A stretch of DNA of 64,000 nt from an uncultured Lachnoanaerobaculum sp. (GCF_938015485.1 NZ_CALLVU010000099.1:110838-174837); one strand, 5' to 3'; shown: positions 23,981 to 33,533, counted from the stretch's first letter. Translations and numbers: made by a program. The notes: generated by a model not told the origin, from the letters alone.

Positions 23981-25426
23981 TTATTTATTTTTTGCAAGCT
24001 TTTTAAACTCGTCAGCTACGAACTGAACCTTTGTACCGATAATAACCTGTACTGAAGTCTTTGAAGGTCTGATAACACCTGCAACACCGGCAGATTTTAT
24101 CTTCTTTTCATCTACCTTTGTGTAGTCCTTGATTTCAAGTCGAAGTCTTGTGATACAGTTGTCAATAGATGTCAGATTATCAGGACCGCCTACACCTTCA
24201 AGTATGATACCTGCAACTGTGGTATAGTCATCATTTGAAAGTACAGCTTTCTTTTCTTCTTCCTCGTCATCTTCTCTACCCGGAGTCTTTAAGTTAAACT
24301 TGGTGATAACAAAACGGAATATTGCATAGTATATTGCGCCGTAAACAATGCCTATAGGTATTAAGAGTATCGGATTTTGTGCAAACGGAGCTTTAAAGCT
24401 CAGAACCCAGTCTACAAGACCTGCACTGAAGTTAAATCCTGCCCTTATAGGAAGTAATGCCACAACCGCAAGTGAAATACCTGTAAGCAGTGCATGAATA
24501 ACATAGAGTACAGGTGCAAGGAACATAAATGCAAACTCAAGCGGTTCTGTAACGCCTGTAAAGAATGAAGACAGAGCGGCAGCAAGTAAAAGACCGTAAG
24601 CAGCCTTTTTCCTTGAATCCTTAGCTGTATGATACATAGCAAGTGCGGCACCCGGAAGTCCGAACATCATTACAGGGAAAAATCCCGACATATACATACC
24701 TGTCTGTCCCAGCACACCGCCTTCAGCACTTCCCCAGAATTTGCCGATATCATTGATACCCGCCACATCAAACCAGAATACAGAGTTGAGTGCGTGGTGA
24801 AGTCCGAAAGGAATCAAAAGTCTGTTAAAGAAGCCGTAGATTCCTGCACCTATGGCGCCGGTACTCATAATAGCTTCACCGAAGCTTACCAAAGCACCGT
24901 AAACAACAGGCCAAACAAAGAACAGTATAAGTGATGCAATAAGTGAAAATCCTGCTGTAACAATAGCTACACATCTCTTACCGCTAAAGAATGACAGAGC
25001 GTCAGGTAACTTTGTATTCTTGAACTTATTGTAGCAAAGAGCACCTATAAGTCCGCAGATAATTCCGATAAACTGAGTCTGAGTCTTACTAAAAGCCGCA
25101 GGTACGGCATCAGCCTCAACTCCCATAAACATTGCTACGGAACCCTTTGATAAAAGAGTTGTAACAACCAGCCATGAAACAAGTCCTGCAAGTGCTGCGG
25201 CACCGTCTCCGTCGTCACTCATACCTACCGCAACGCCTATAGCAAAGAGGATTGCCATGTTGTCAATGATGGCGCTGCCTGCTTTTAACAGGAAAGCCGC
25301 AGCTATATTATTGCTGCCCCAGCCTGTAGGGTCAATCCAATAACCGATACCCATCAAAATAGCCGCCACAGGAAGGCAGGCTACAGGAAGCATCAAAGAC
25401 TTCCCAAGTCGTTGTAAATACTTCAT
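23981..25426 (-). CDS. PTS EIICB, glucose/N-acetylglucosamine family
   Basis: This 481-residue permease has an EIIC domain (residues about 1-375, roughly ten membrane segments, with the sugar-site GVTEPLEFAFMF motif) and a C-terminal EIIB domain with the phosphocysteine in NCITRLRLE (near residue 420). The order EIIC-EIIB and the motif LIPFGLHHALNSVFWF resemble NagE-type N-acetylglucosamine transporters, although glucose or glucosamine is possible. An acidic linker (DDEEEEKK) joins the domains. It is the last gene of a licT-controlled operon and relies on the separate EIIA encoded upstream. Confidence 0.88.
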   Translation of the reverse strand: MKYLQRLGKSLMLPVACLPVAAILMGIGYWIDPTGWGSNNIAAAFLLKAGSAIIDNMAILFAIGVAVGMSDDGDGAAALAGLVSWLVVTTLLSKGSVAMFMGVEADAVPAAFSKTQTQFIGIICGLIGALCYNKFKNTKLPDALSFFSGKRCVAIVTAGFSLIASLILFFVWPVVYGALVSFGEAIMSTGAIGAGIYGFFNRLLIPFGLHHALNSVFWFDVAGINDIGKFWGSAEGGVLGQTGMYMSGFFPVMMFGLPGAALAMYHTAKDSRKKAAYGLLLAAALSSFFTGVTEPLEFAFMFLAPVLYVIHALLTGISLAVVALLPIRAGFNFSAGLVDWVLSFKAPFAQNPILLIPIGIVYGAIYYAIFRFVITKFNLKTPGREDDEEEEKKAVLSNDDYTTVAGIILEGVGGPDNLTSIDNCITRLRLEIKDYTKVDEKKIKSAGVAGVIRPSKTSVQVIIGTKVQFVADEFKKLAKNK

Positions 25427-25480
25427 AAATTTCTCCTTATTTTATGTTCTCTTTGTCGGCCGTTCAAAGAGAAAAGTTTA

Positions 25481-25957
25481 TTATGGTATTACTACCAAGA
25501 TTTCACTGTCATTTGTCACAGGTATATCTGTGACACTCTCAACGGATTTGTAGTTGTCACTGTTACAAATAATCATAACCGTTACAGGGTCAAATCCGGC
25601 TTCTTTTATTTTATTCAAATCTGCTTTTAAAAGAGGGTCTTTTGCTTTTACGAGATCACCTACCGCTACAAAGGCTTCAAATCCTTCGCCGTTCATCTTT
25701 ACGGTGTCAAGTCCGACATGTATAAGTACTTCTTCTCCGGTGTCGGCTATTATGCTGACGGCATGTAAGGTATCAAAGATCATACTTACCGTACCGTTTG
25801 CAGGAGAGGTGACAAGACCGTCACTTGGTATTATCGCAACTCCCTTTCCAAGCATCTCCGATGAAAATGTCTCATCAGGGACTTCCTTTATAGATATACT
25901 TTTTCCGGCCATAGGGCTTAAAAGTGTGTCTTTTTTCTTCTTAAAAAATCCGAACAT
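25481..25957 (-). CDS. PTS EIIA, glucose-type
   Basis: This 158-residue protein is a soluble EIIA(Glc) domain. The phosphorylated histidine is H80 in EVLIHVGLDTV, supported by H65 in FDTLHAVSI, and SPMAGKSISIKEVPDETFSSEMLGKG is canonical. It passes phosphate from HPr to the EIIB domain of the downstream permease. It lies 2 nt from the regulator gene, so translation is coupled. Confidence 0.92.
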   Translation of the reverse strand: MFGFFKKKKDTLLSPMAGKSISIKEVPDETFSSEMLGKGVAIIPSDGLVTSPANGTVSMIFDTLHAVSIIADTGEEVLIHVGLDTVKMNGEGFEAFVAVGDLVKAKDPLLKADLNKIKEAGFDPVTVMIICNSDNYKSVESVTDIPVTNDSEILVVIP

Positions 25958-25959
25958 AT

Positions 25960-26796
25960 TTATTCCTCCGACATAGTTACCCTTTTTATATGAATTGCAA
26001 GATAGGTCATTTCCATTCGGGTTATTTCTGATTTGGTCTCATGTTCTATATATTTTGCAATTCTCTTTCCGCATTCAAACTCGCGAGGGTACTTTTCCTT
26101 CATCATATCTTCAAATATTGTGTCCTCATCCGAAAGCATCTCATTGTGATACAACCTTTGAATAAGAAACTTTATATGGGTTACAAATCTTTCATAGTGA
26201 ATGGAATTTTCATTTAAGTTTACATTCAATTCACTCATTACAATGTCCATTATATCTCGCATAAGATGCGGAAGGCTTAGGGTCTCCTTCATATGTGTGC
26301 TGTACTGTGCATTGACAAAGTGAAGTGCAATAAAGCCAGCCTCCGACTCCGGAAGTAAAAGTTCCATTCTGTCATGTATAAGTCTTATAGTATAGAGTCC
26401 GAGCGCATATTCTTGTGGATAAAATCTCTTAATCTCCCACATCAGAGCGTTTTCGGGAGTCATACCTTCTTTAAATCTTTCAATGGCAAAGTTGATATGA
26501 TCCACCAATGTAAGATAGATGTTTTGGCTCAGCTTTAAGTTTTCAACATTTATAGCATAGGATATAACATCATCAGTCAGTATCAACCTCTCCATAGGTA
26601 TATCGGCAATCATATCCTGAAACTTTAAAAGCGTTTCATTTTCCTTTATGCGAAATACTTTTTCAATCTCCGATTGTGATACCGTATCACCCCTTCGTCT
26701 ACCGAAACCTATACCCTTACCCATGGCAATGACTTCTCTGTTCTTATGGTCATGGGTCAAGACAATATTGTTGTTTATAATTTTTTCAATGATCAT
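25960..26796 (-). CDS. licT: BglG/LicT-type transcription antiterminator
   Basis: This is a 278-residue antiterminator. Residues 1-57 form the CAT RNA-binding domain (IIEKIINNNIVLT, GKGIGFGRRRGDTV), followed by two PRD domains with their conserved histidines (e.g. VDHINFAIER, IRLIHDRMELL, ALHFVNAQY, VTHIKFLIQR). It binds the RAT element in its own leader so that transcription proceeds when sugar is present. The start at 26796 is used because the CAT domain begins there and the longer frame overlaps the leader terminator. LicT/SacY-like rather than GlcT-like specificity is suggested by the RAT sequence. Confidence 0.9.
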   Translation of the reverse strand: MIIEKIINNNIVLTHDHKNREVIAMGKGIGFGRRRGDTVSQSEIEKVFRIKENETLLKFQDMIADIPMERLILTDDVISYAINVENLKLSQNIYLTLVDHINFAIERFKEGMTPENALMWEIKRFYPQEYALGLYTIRLIHDRMELLLPESEAGFIALHFVNAQYSTHMKETLSLPHLMRDIMDIVMSELNVNLNENSIHYERFVTHIKFLIQRLYHNEMLSDEDTIFEDMMKEKYPREFECGKRIAKYIEHETKSEITRMEMTYLAIHIKRVTMSEE

Positions 26797-26821
26797 CGCA
26801 CCACCATAAACATAAAATAAT

Positions 26822-26862
26822 AAAAAGACCAAATAAACCGTATAAATACGGTCATTCGGTCT
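26822..26862 (-). terminator. Leader terminator of the licT-PTS operon
   Basis: Read leftwards, AAGACC...CCGTAT pairs with ATACGG...GGTCTT and is followed by TTTTTATT. Its 5' part overlaps the RAT element, so the two structures exclude each other. Confidence 0.85.
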
Positions 26863-26885
26863 TGCCTGCGTCTCAGTAACAATCC
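26858..26885 (-). promoter_or_regulatory. RAT antiterminator target for LicT
   Basis: On the minus strand the 28-nt element begins GGATTGTTACTG and ends GCAGGCAAGACC, matching the ribonucleic antiterminator consensus bound by BglG/SacY/LicT proteins. It overlaps the terminator stem by a few bases. Confidence 0.88.
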
Positions 26886-26908
26886 TAAATATAAAATCTT
26901 ATGAAGAA

Positions 26909-26937
26909 ATTCTAACATATTTCTTAAGTAATGACAA
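26909..26937 (-). promoter_or_regulatory. Promoter of the licT-PTS operon
   Basis: On the minus strand TTGTCA, 17 nt, TAGAAT lies just upstream of the RAT element. Confidence 0.75.
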
Positions 26938-27343
26938 TTGGCAGAATACCAGAAGAAAATGCGGGAAATTGGGCAAAATCAATAAAAGGGAGGGAAGATT
27001 GTTGAAGAGTTAATTATAGTTATGATAAATGAAAGCAAGGTAAACAAAAGGATATTATAATATATCTTTTAGAGATATATAAGTTGTATTATATAAAAGG
27101 TATAATTATAAAAATAATGGACAATATAAGTGAAAAACTAATAATAAATTTACAAAAAAGAAAAAATAATGGAATATAAAATACAGAATTAACGTTAAAA
27201 TTTTATCTTATATATAAATGCCAGTACAATAAAATACTTTTTTAATACAACTTATAAGAATAAAAAAGATGTATTATATTGCTAAGGAGTATTGAGTGTA
27301 CTAATATAAAAACATAATAATTCGTGTAATTTTAGGAGGAAAA
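26938..27343. other. Very AT-rich region upstream of the arabinose operon
   Basis: No gene was seen. The 14-mer TATAAGTTGTATTA at 27078-27091 occurs inverted at 27243-27256, 151 bp apart. Such paired sites could be operator arms for a looping repressor such as AraR. The arabinose promoter must lie near 27240-27320, but no single convincing -35/-10 pair stands out. Confidence 0.4.
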
Positions 27344-28528
27344 ATGAAAAAAGCGATTAAAAAGATTGTAGCGTTAGGTATGGTAGCGGCTATGGCATGC
27401 CCTTTGGTGGCATGTGGGAACAGTGAAGGCGGAAATGCAAGCAGCAGTGCGGGTGAGTCTGCAAATGCCGGAAAGACTGTTGATAACAAAGATATAAAAA
27501 TCGGAGTATCAATATGGTCATCAACCGATGTACTCGGATCTCAATGTAAGAGGATACTTGATGAGGCCGCAGATGCCTTAGGAGTGCAGATACAGTATGT
27601 AGATCAGGGACATGTTTCAGAAAAGGTTACATCTTCTGTAGAACAACTTGTTGCGGCGGGATGTCAGGGAATCATAATATGTAATTCTTCCGACACGGAG
27701 ATGACATCAGCTATAAAGACCGCAAATGATAACAAAGTGTATCTTTCACAGTTTTTTAGAATTATAGATAAGGATAAGAGTGCCGATATTTATAAGTTGG
27801 CAACAGATTCGCCTTATTATATCGGAGCGGTTCATGAAAATGAACCTGAAAACGGAGAGAAGTTGGTTAATATATTGCTCGATAAGGGAGATAGAGATAT
27901 CGGACTTATAGGATGGGAGCAAGGAGATGCGACATGGCTCGGCAGATGGGAAGGTTACAAAACCGGAGTAGAAAAGTGGAATAAAGATCATCCTGATGAT
28001 CAGGCTAAACTGTCTGAACCGCAGTACGCAGGAACATCTTCCGAAGGCGGATCAAAGGCGGCGGAAGCACTTATGGCGGCAGATCCGAGTCTGGATGCTC
28101 TTATACCTGCCGGCGGAGGTGGAGATCCTTTGCAAGGGGCAATAGCAGCTGTGGAAAGAGCCGGTAAGACAGCAGACATAGATATAGTATCAACAGATTT
28201 TTTGCCTGATTTAGGTGAGAGACTGAAAAACGGTTCTATGGCGGGAGAATCAGGTGGACATTATTGCGATCCTTTATTCTCGTTTATGATGGTTTATAAT
28301 GCAATAAAGGGAAATTATACAGGTATTGAGGGCAAGTTTGAGGATGTTCAATTCCCATATCTATATGTTTCATCACCGGAAGACTATGCGGATTATGAAA
28401 AGTACTTTGTAGACAAGCTTCCATATACTAAAGATGAACTTGTAAGTATGTCACAGCTTAGTTTGGATGATTTAAAACAAGCCGCATCAAAGCTTTCAAT
28501 CCAAGATGCTATGGAAAGATCGAAGTAA
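27344..28528 (+). CDS. Sugar-binding lipoprotein of an arabinose-type ABC importer
   Basis: This is a 394-residue periplasmic-binding-protein-like I lipoprotein with lipobox LVAC at about residue 24. The fold is of the ribose/galactose type (KIGVSIWSSTDVLGSQCKR..., ending with a DAMERSK tail). It lies upstream of two permeases, a tandem ATPase and araA/araD/kinase genes, so its ligand is most likely L-arabinose or an arabinose derivative. A hairpin after the gene probably keeps its transcript more abundant than that of the membrane parts. Confidence 0.85.
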   Translation: MKKAIKKIVALGMVAAMACPLVACGNSEGGNASSSAGESANAGKTVDNKDIKIGVSIWSSTDVLGSQCKRILDEAADALGVQIQYVDQGHVSEKVTSSVEQLVAAGCQGIIICNSSDTEMTSAIKTANDNKVYLSQFFRIIDKDKSADIYKLATDSPYYIGAVHENEPENGEKLVNILLDKGDRDIGLIGWEQGDATWLGRWEGYKTGVEKWNKDHPDDQAKLSEPQYAGTSSEGGSKAAEALMAADPSLDALIPAGGGGDPLQGAIAAVERAGKTADIDIVSTDFLPDLGERLKNGSMAGESGGHYCDPLFSFMMVYNAIKGNYTGIEGKFEDVQFPYLYVSSPEDYADYEKYFVDKLPYTKDELVSMSQLSLDDLKQAASKLSIQDAMERSK

Positions 28529-28579
28529 GTTTTAAAAGTGAAATCAAGTTTATAGTGTTGTATTTTAAGTTAGATTATG

Positions 28580-28604
28580 GCTGCTGTAGTTTAAATACAG
28601 CAGC
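28580..28604 (+). other. Intercistronic hairpin after the binding-protein gene
   Basis: The 9-bp stem GCTGCTGTA/TACAGCAGC is followed by TATTTTAAAA. It looks like a partial terminator or 3' stabiliser and would raise binding-protein levels over permease levels. Confidence 0.55.
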
Positions 28605-28634
28605 TATTTTAAAAGTTAAGAAGAGGATTGTAGG

Positions 28635-29603
28635 ATGGATCTTATTACATCAATTAAAAATAAAAAAACAGTGTCTGCAAAGACCTTGGGATATCTTATA
28701 CTTGTTTTTCTTGTAATATTGTCATGGGCGGTATTTAAGATTCTGACACCTAAAAATTTCGGATCGGCTGATAATTTACTGAGTTATTTTCAAGCAAGCC
28801 TTATAGCGACAACCGGTGCGGTAGGTTTTTATTTTGTTATGGTAATGGGCATGTTTGACTTCTCGATAGGTGCCAATATTATGCTTTCTGCAATAGTGGG
28901 AAGTGTATTTGCACAAAGGTTTGGGCTGGGGTATGCAGGACTGATATCAGGTTGTATCGTTACAGGTACGATAGTAGGTCTTTTAAACGGCTTTTTATAT
29001 GTAAAGCTGAGAATACCGTCAATGATTGTAACTACCGGGTTGGCACTTATATATGAGTCGGTTGCAAATTATATTGCAGGTGGAGTAGAGCAAACCTTAG
29101 CATCCGAACTTAGAATTTTCGGTAGGATGCCGGGAGATATCATATTGGCATTGATTGCTTTTGCAATAGCCTATTTGATACTTAACTATACAAAGATAGG
29201 AACTTATACATATGCAATAGGAAGCAATGAGTTTGTAGCTAAAAACATGGGTATAGATGTAAAGAAATATAAGGTATTGGCATTTGTTATATCAGGTGCT
29301 TTTTTGGGAATTATGTCAATACTTACTATAAGTTACGGTTCATCAATGGTGGCTGTAACAGGAATGGCATCTATGAGCAGAAACTTTATACCTACTATGG
29401 GATGTTTTTTCGGATTAGCCTTTAAAAAGTATGGAATGCCTTTGCAAGCTATTATTATAGGCGAGTTTGTAATAAATATAATATTCTTCGGATTTATCGC
29501 ATTAGGCGCACCGACAGCCATACAAGATGTTATTACAGGTATTACATTGTTGATTATAATAACACTGACAACGAAAGTGAACAAAGGCGATATAGTTAAG
29601 TGA
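28635..29603 (+). CDS. Sugar ABC permease 1 (RbsC/AraH-like)
   Basis: This 322-residue membrane protein is of the ribose/arabinose permease type, with about nine hydrophobic segments. The conserved features of the family are GMFDFSIGANIMLSAIVG (residues about 75-92) and YAIGSNEFVAKNMGIDVKKYK, the cytoplasmic coupling region. It pairs with the second permease at 31145 around one ATPase. Confidence 0.85.
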   Translation: MDLITSIKNKKTVSAKTLGYLILVFLVILSWAVFKILTPKNFGSADNLLSYFQASLIATTGAVGFYFVMVMGMFDFSIGANIMLSAIVGSVFAQRFGLGYAGLISGCIVTGTIVGLLNGFLYVKLRIPSMIVTTGLALIYESVANYIAGGVEQTLASELRIFGRMPGDIILALIAFAIAYLILNYTKIGTYTYAIGSNEFVAKNMGIDVKKYKVLAFVISGAFLGIMSILTISYGSSMVAVTGMASMSRNFIPTMGCFFGLAFKKYGMPLQAIIIGEFVINIIFFGFIALGAPTAIQDVITGITLLIIITLTTKVNKGDIVK

Positions 29604-29636
29604 TACTTTTGTTAGATATTTTCAAAGGGAGATAAG

Positions 29637-31136
29637 ATGGGTGAAGTAAGATTAAAAATTGAACATCTATGTAAAACTTTCGGCATTACAAAGGCTGTTG
29701 CAGATGTTTCATTTAATATAAATAAAGGTGAAGTACATGCACTGATAGGTGAAAACGGATCGGGTAAGTCAACACTTACAAATATGCTTACCGGAATTTA
29801 TACAATTGACAGCGGTAAGTTTATTTTGGACGGAAAGGAAGTACATCCCGGAAATCAAGTTGAGGCAAACAAAGAAGGTATTTCAATTATAGTGCAGGAG
29901 TTAGGAACACTGTCAGGACTTACCGTCGCTGAAAATATTTTTTTGGGACATGAAGATAAATTCACAAGATTTGGAATTAAAAATACAAATTTGATGAATA
30001 AGATGGCAACAGAACTTTTAAAAAAATATGGTTTTGAGAGAATTAAGGCAGGTGAAATAATAGACCGGTACAATTTTGAAGACAGAAAATTGATAGAAAT
30101 TGTAAAAGCAACATATTTTGAACCTAAAATAGTTGTAATCGATGAAACTACGACAGCTCTCTCAAATGAAGGAAGACATGAATTATATAAACATATGGAC
30201 AGAATAAAAAAATCCGGAAATACTGTAATATTTATATCACATGACTTACCGGAAATTCTGGAAAAATCTGATACTGTTACAGTGCTTAGAGACGGTATTT
30301 ACATTGATACAGTGTCATCGAAGGATATAGATGAAGAAGGGCTTAGAAAACTGATGGTCGGTAGAGAGCTGGAAGGGGACTATTACAGAAAACAATTTGG
30401 TGAGTCTGTTAAAGATGAAGTAGTACTTTCAGTAAAGAACGTATCTGTGCCGGGACTTTTGGAGGATGTAAGCTTTGATTTACATAAAGGAGAGATTCTT
30501 GGTTTTGGCGGACTGTCCGAGTCAGGAATGCATGAGATAGGGAAAGCAATTTTTGGAGCTTCATATGACAGAAGCGGAGATGTTGTAACTTCTGACGGAA
30601 CACATATAAATGATATACCTACAGCTATAGCAAATTCCATAGCGTATACATCAAAGGATAGGGATAATGAGTCTGTAGTTATGAATGAGTCTATCGGAGA
30701 TAATATCTGTTTACCTTCACTTGACAAGCTTACACTAAAATGGAAATTTTTGTCTGATAAAGCAATGAATAATTTTGCAAATGATTATGCAAAGAAAATG
30801 TCTGTAAAAATGGTAAATGTTGACCAGTTTGTTTCAGACTTATCCGGAGGAAATAAGCAGAAGGTAGTACTTGCCAGATGGATCGGTAAGGATTCAGATA
30901 TAGTTGTACTTGATTCGCCGACAAGAGGAATAGATATAAAAGTAAAACAGGACATCTACAATCTTATGGGTCAAATGATAAAAAACGGTAAGTCTATTAT
31001 TATGATTTCGGAAGAACTGATGGAACTTATCGGCATGTGTGACAGAATAATAATAATGAAAGATGGAAAAGTTTCCGGAGAAATAGATAGAAGTGTAGAG
31101 ATAGGTGAAAATACTCTTATTTCTATGATGGTCTAG
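29637..31136 (+). CDS. Sugar ABC transporter tandem ATPase (RbsA/AraG-like)
   Basis: This is a 499-residue protein made of two fused ATPase domains. The first has Walker A GENGSGKST and Walker B IVVIDETTTAL, with a signature region replaced by YNFEDRKLIEIVKA. The second has a degenerate Walker A (GLSESGMHE) and a good signature LSGGNKQKV with VVLDSPTRGIDI. One dead and one live site is normal for the RbsA/MglA/AraG group. Start has a GGGAG site. Confidence 0.92.
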   Translation: MGEVRLKIEHLCKTFGITKAVADVSFNINKGEVHALIGENGSGKSTLTNMLTGIYTIDSGKFILDGKEVHPGNQVEANKEGISIIVQELGTLSGLTVAENIFLGHEDKFTRFGIKNTNLMNKMATELLKKYGFERIKAGEIIDRYNFEDRKLIEIVKATYFEPKIVVIDETTTALSNEGRHELYKHMDRIKKSGNTVIFISHDLPEILEKSDTVTVLRDGIYIDTVSSKDIDEEGLRKLMVGRELEGDYYRKQFGESVKDEVVLSVKNVSVPGLLEDVSFDLHKGEILGFGGLSESGMHEIGKAIFGASYDRSGDVVTSDGTHINDIPTAIANSIAYTSKDRDNESVVMNESIGDNICLPSLDKLTLKWKFLSDKAMNNFANDYAKKMSVKMVNVDQFVSDLSGGNKQKVVLARWIGKDSDIVVLDSPTRGIDIKVKQDIYNLMGQMIKNGKSIIMISEELMELIGMCDRIIIMKDGKVSGEIDRSVEIGENTLISMMV

Positions 31137-31144
31137 GAGGGTAT

Positions 31145-32062
31145 ATGGATAAAAAGAATATTTTTCGCACTCTTTTACCTATAGTGGGGCTATGTGCTGT
31201 TTTTGTAATTTTCAATATTTTTACAAACTGGAGAATGGTATCGAATTTACCTTTAGTATTATCACAGGCCTATGTAGTTATGATTTCCGCTACAGGGGTG
31301 TTTTTCATCATGACTATGGGCGGACTTGATTTTTCGCAAGGCTCTATTTTGGGTTTATCTTCAATAGTAGTATGTATATTGTCAAAATATAATATACCTA
31401 TAGCAATACTGGGAGGTATATTTACAGGCGCTATAATTGGCGGAGTAAACGGATATTTTTATGTAAATAGAAAGATACAGTCTTTTATTGTAACTATATG
31501 CACAATGTTTTTGCTTAGAGGCATAATAAAGTATCTGACAACCAACGCACCGGTTGCAGGAGCGGCAAGTTTGGTGAGTCTTGATACAATCGGATTAAAG
31601 ATAGGTATTACAGTATTGGTAGTTGTAACGGCGTTTGTAGTATTTAGATTCACAAAATTCGGCAGATACTTAAAGGCTATAGGTGCAGGAGAGAAGGCGG
31701 CAATGTTTGCCGGAATACGAACTGATAAAATGAAATTTTTGGTATATGTACTTGCAGGTGCAATGACAGGATTTGCAGCTTTTATCAATGTTATAAAAGT
31801 GGGTTCCGTTACTTCATCAGGCGGAAGTCAGTTGGAAACTCAAATTTTGATTGCGTTGGTACTTGGCGGCATGCCTATATCGGGCGGTGCAAAAGTAAAG
31901 TTTGAAAATATAATTATCGGTTCGCTTTTGTACATTGTTTTAAACAGCGGATTGACAATGATGGGATTTTCTACACAGATGATGCAACTGATACAGGGAG
32001 TTGTATTCCTAATATTTGTAGCGGTATTTGCGGACAGGAAGTCTATACAGGTTATAAAATAA
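31145..32062 (+). CDS. Sugar ABC permease 2 (RbsC/AraH-like)
   Basis: This 305-residue permease is homologous to but clearly different from permease 1. It has the GGLDFSQGSILGLSSIVVC motif and the coupling segment AIGAGEKAAMFAGIRTDKMKF. Its presence next to the ATPase suggests a heterodimeric channel, unlike the single-permease E. coli arabinose and ribose systems. It lies 8 nt after the ATPase gene with a strong GGAGGG site. Confidence 0.85.
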   Translation: MDKKNIFRTLLPIVGLCAVFVIFNIFTNWRMVSNLPLVLSQAYVVMISATGVFFIMTMGGLDFSQGSILGLSSIVVCILSKYNIPIAILGGIFTGAIIGGVNGYFYVNRKIQSFIVTICTMFLLRGIIKYLTTNAPVAGAASLVSLDTIGLKIGITVLVVVTAFVVFRFTKFGRYLKAIGAGEKAAMFAGIRTDKMKFLVYVLAGAMTGFAAFINVIKVGSVTSSGGSQLETQILIALVLGGMPISGGAKVKFENIIIGSLLYIVLNSGLTMMGFSTQMMQLIQGVVFLIFVAVFADRKSIQVIK

Positions 32063-32100
32063 TAGTTTGATAACAGTTGAATATATAAGGAGTAAAGGAT

Positions 32101-33522
32101 ATGAAAAAAGTGTATTTTATAGTAGGTAGCCAAGATTTATATGGTAGAGAATGTTTAGATACTGTTGCAAAAGACAGTAGAGAAATGGTAAAATTTTTAA
32201 ATGAGAAGATTGGTGATATAGCCGAACTCGTATTATTGCCTATTGTTGAGACATCAGAGATTTGCATAGAAAACTTTAAAAAGGTGATGGTGGAGGATGA
32301 TTGCATAGGGGTGATTACATGGATGCATACTTTTTCACCTGCAAAGATGTGGATAAAGGGATTGTCACTGCTTGGAAAGCCGCTGTTACACTTGCATACA
32401 CAACACAATGAGAGACTTCCGTATGACAGTATAGATATGGACTTTATGAATCTGAATCAATCTGCACATGGAGACAGAGAGTATGGATTCATACTTGCCA
32501 GAATGGGCATAGTACACGAAGTGGTTGCAGGTTATTATAAGCATGACAGAGTTATTGCGCATATCAAGAGATTTATGGAAGTGGCAAAGGCTATCGATTT
32601 TTCAAGACATCTAAAGGTGGCAAGCTTTGGCAACAATATGCGTGAGGTTGCGGTAACGGATGGAGACAGAGTAGAAAGCCAGATAAAGTACGGATGGGAA
32701 TGTAATTACTATGCACTTGGTGACTTGATTGAAATAATAAAGGGTGTAAGCGAAGATGAAACAGATAAAAAGATGGAAGAGTATTTGGAAAAATACACCC
32801 TAAAAACTGACAATATAAAGGCGGTTAGAGAACAGGCTAAGTATGAGGTAGGACTTGATAAATTCCTTGAAAAAAACAATATCGGTGCATTTACAGATAC
32901 ATTCCAAGACTTACATGGGCTTAGACAGTTGCCGGGAATATCGGCACAAAATCTTATGGCAAGAGGTATAGGTTTTGCACCTGAAGGAGATTATAAGACA
33001 AGTGCGTTTTCAGCTGTGCTTATGAAAATGGCTGAAAACAGAAAGGGCGCAACAGGATTTATAGAGGATTACACATATGACTTAACTGAAAACGAAGAGC
33101 TTGAGCTGGCAAGCCATATGTTGGAGGTTCCACCTTCATTTGCAGCTACAAAACCTGAAATACAGGTTCTGCCTCTTGGAATAGGTGGAAAAGAAGATCC
33201 TGCCAGACTTGTATTTGACGGAGTGACAGGTGAAGGTATACAAGTAACAATGGTGGATATGGGAGACAGGTTTAGAATTATTTGTGCCGATATTGAACTT
33301 GTAAAACAGCCGTATCCGATGCCTAAGTTGCCGGTGGCAAGAATTATGTACAGGCATAAGCCGAACTTTGAAATCGGCACGGCAGCTTGGTGCTATGCGG
33401 GTGGAGCTCATCACTCTGTGGTATCTACCGCGCTTACAAGAGAAGACATTGCAATGTTTGCAAAGCTCACAAACAGTGAACTTATTACTATCGGTGATGA
33501 TACAAAATTGTCACAGTTATAA
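32101..33522 (+). CDS. araA: L-arabinose isomerase
   Basis: This is a 473-residue enzyme that converts L-arabinose to L-ribulose, a cytoplasmic Mn-dependent isomerase. The start FIVGSQDLYG, the internal HTQHNERLPYDSIDMDFMNLNQSAHGDRE and the C-terminal HHSVVSTAL are typical of AraA. It is slightly shorter than the 500-residue E. coli enzyme, as in other Firmicutes. It is followed 11 nt later by araD. Confidence 0.95.
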   Translation: MKKVYFIVGSQDLYGRECLDTVAKDSREMVKFLNEKIGDIAELVLLPIVETSEICIENFKKVMVEDDCIGVITWMHTFSPAKMWIKGLSLLGKPLLHLHTQHNERLPYDSIDMDFMNLNQSAHGDREYGFILARMGIVHEVVAGYYKHDRVIAHIKRFMEVAKAIDFSRHLKVASFGNNMREVAVTDGDRVESQIKYGWECNYYALGDLIEIIKGVSEDETDKKMEEYLEKYTLKTDNIKAVREQAKYEVGLDKFLEKNNIGAFTDTFQDLHGLRQLPGISAQNLMARGIGFAPEGDYKTSAFSAVLMKMAENRKGATGFIEDYTYDLTENEELELASHMLEVPPSFAATKPEIQVLPLGIGGKEDPARLVFDGVTGEGIQVTMVDMGDRFRIICADIELVKQPYPMPKLPVARIMYRHKPNFEIGTAAWCYAGGAHHSVVSTALTREDIAMFAKLTNSELITIGDDTKLSQL

Positions 33523-33533
33523 CAGGAGGAAGT

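Noticed and set aside
26950..27343. Replication origin in the very AT-rich stretch
   Set aside because: No clustered DnaA boxes and no dnaA or dnaN nearby; it is better explained as a regulatory intergenic region.
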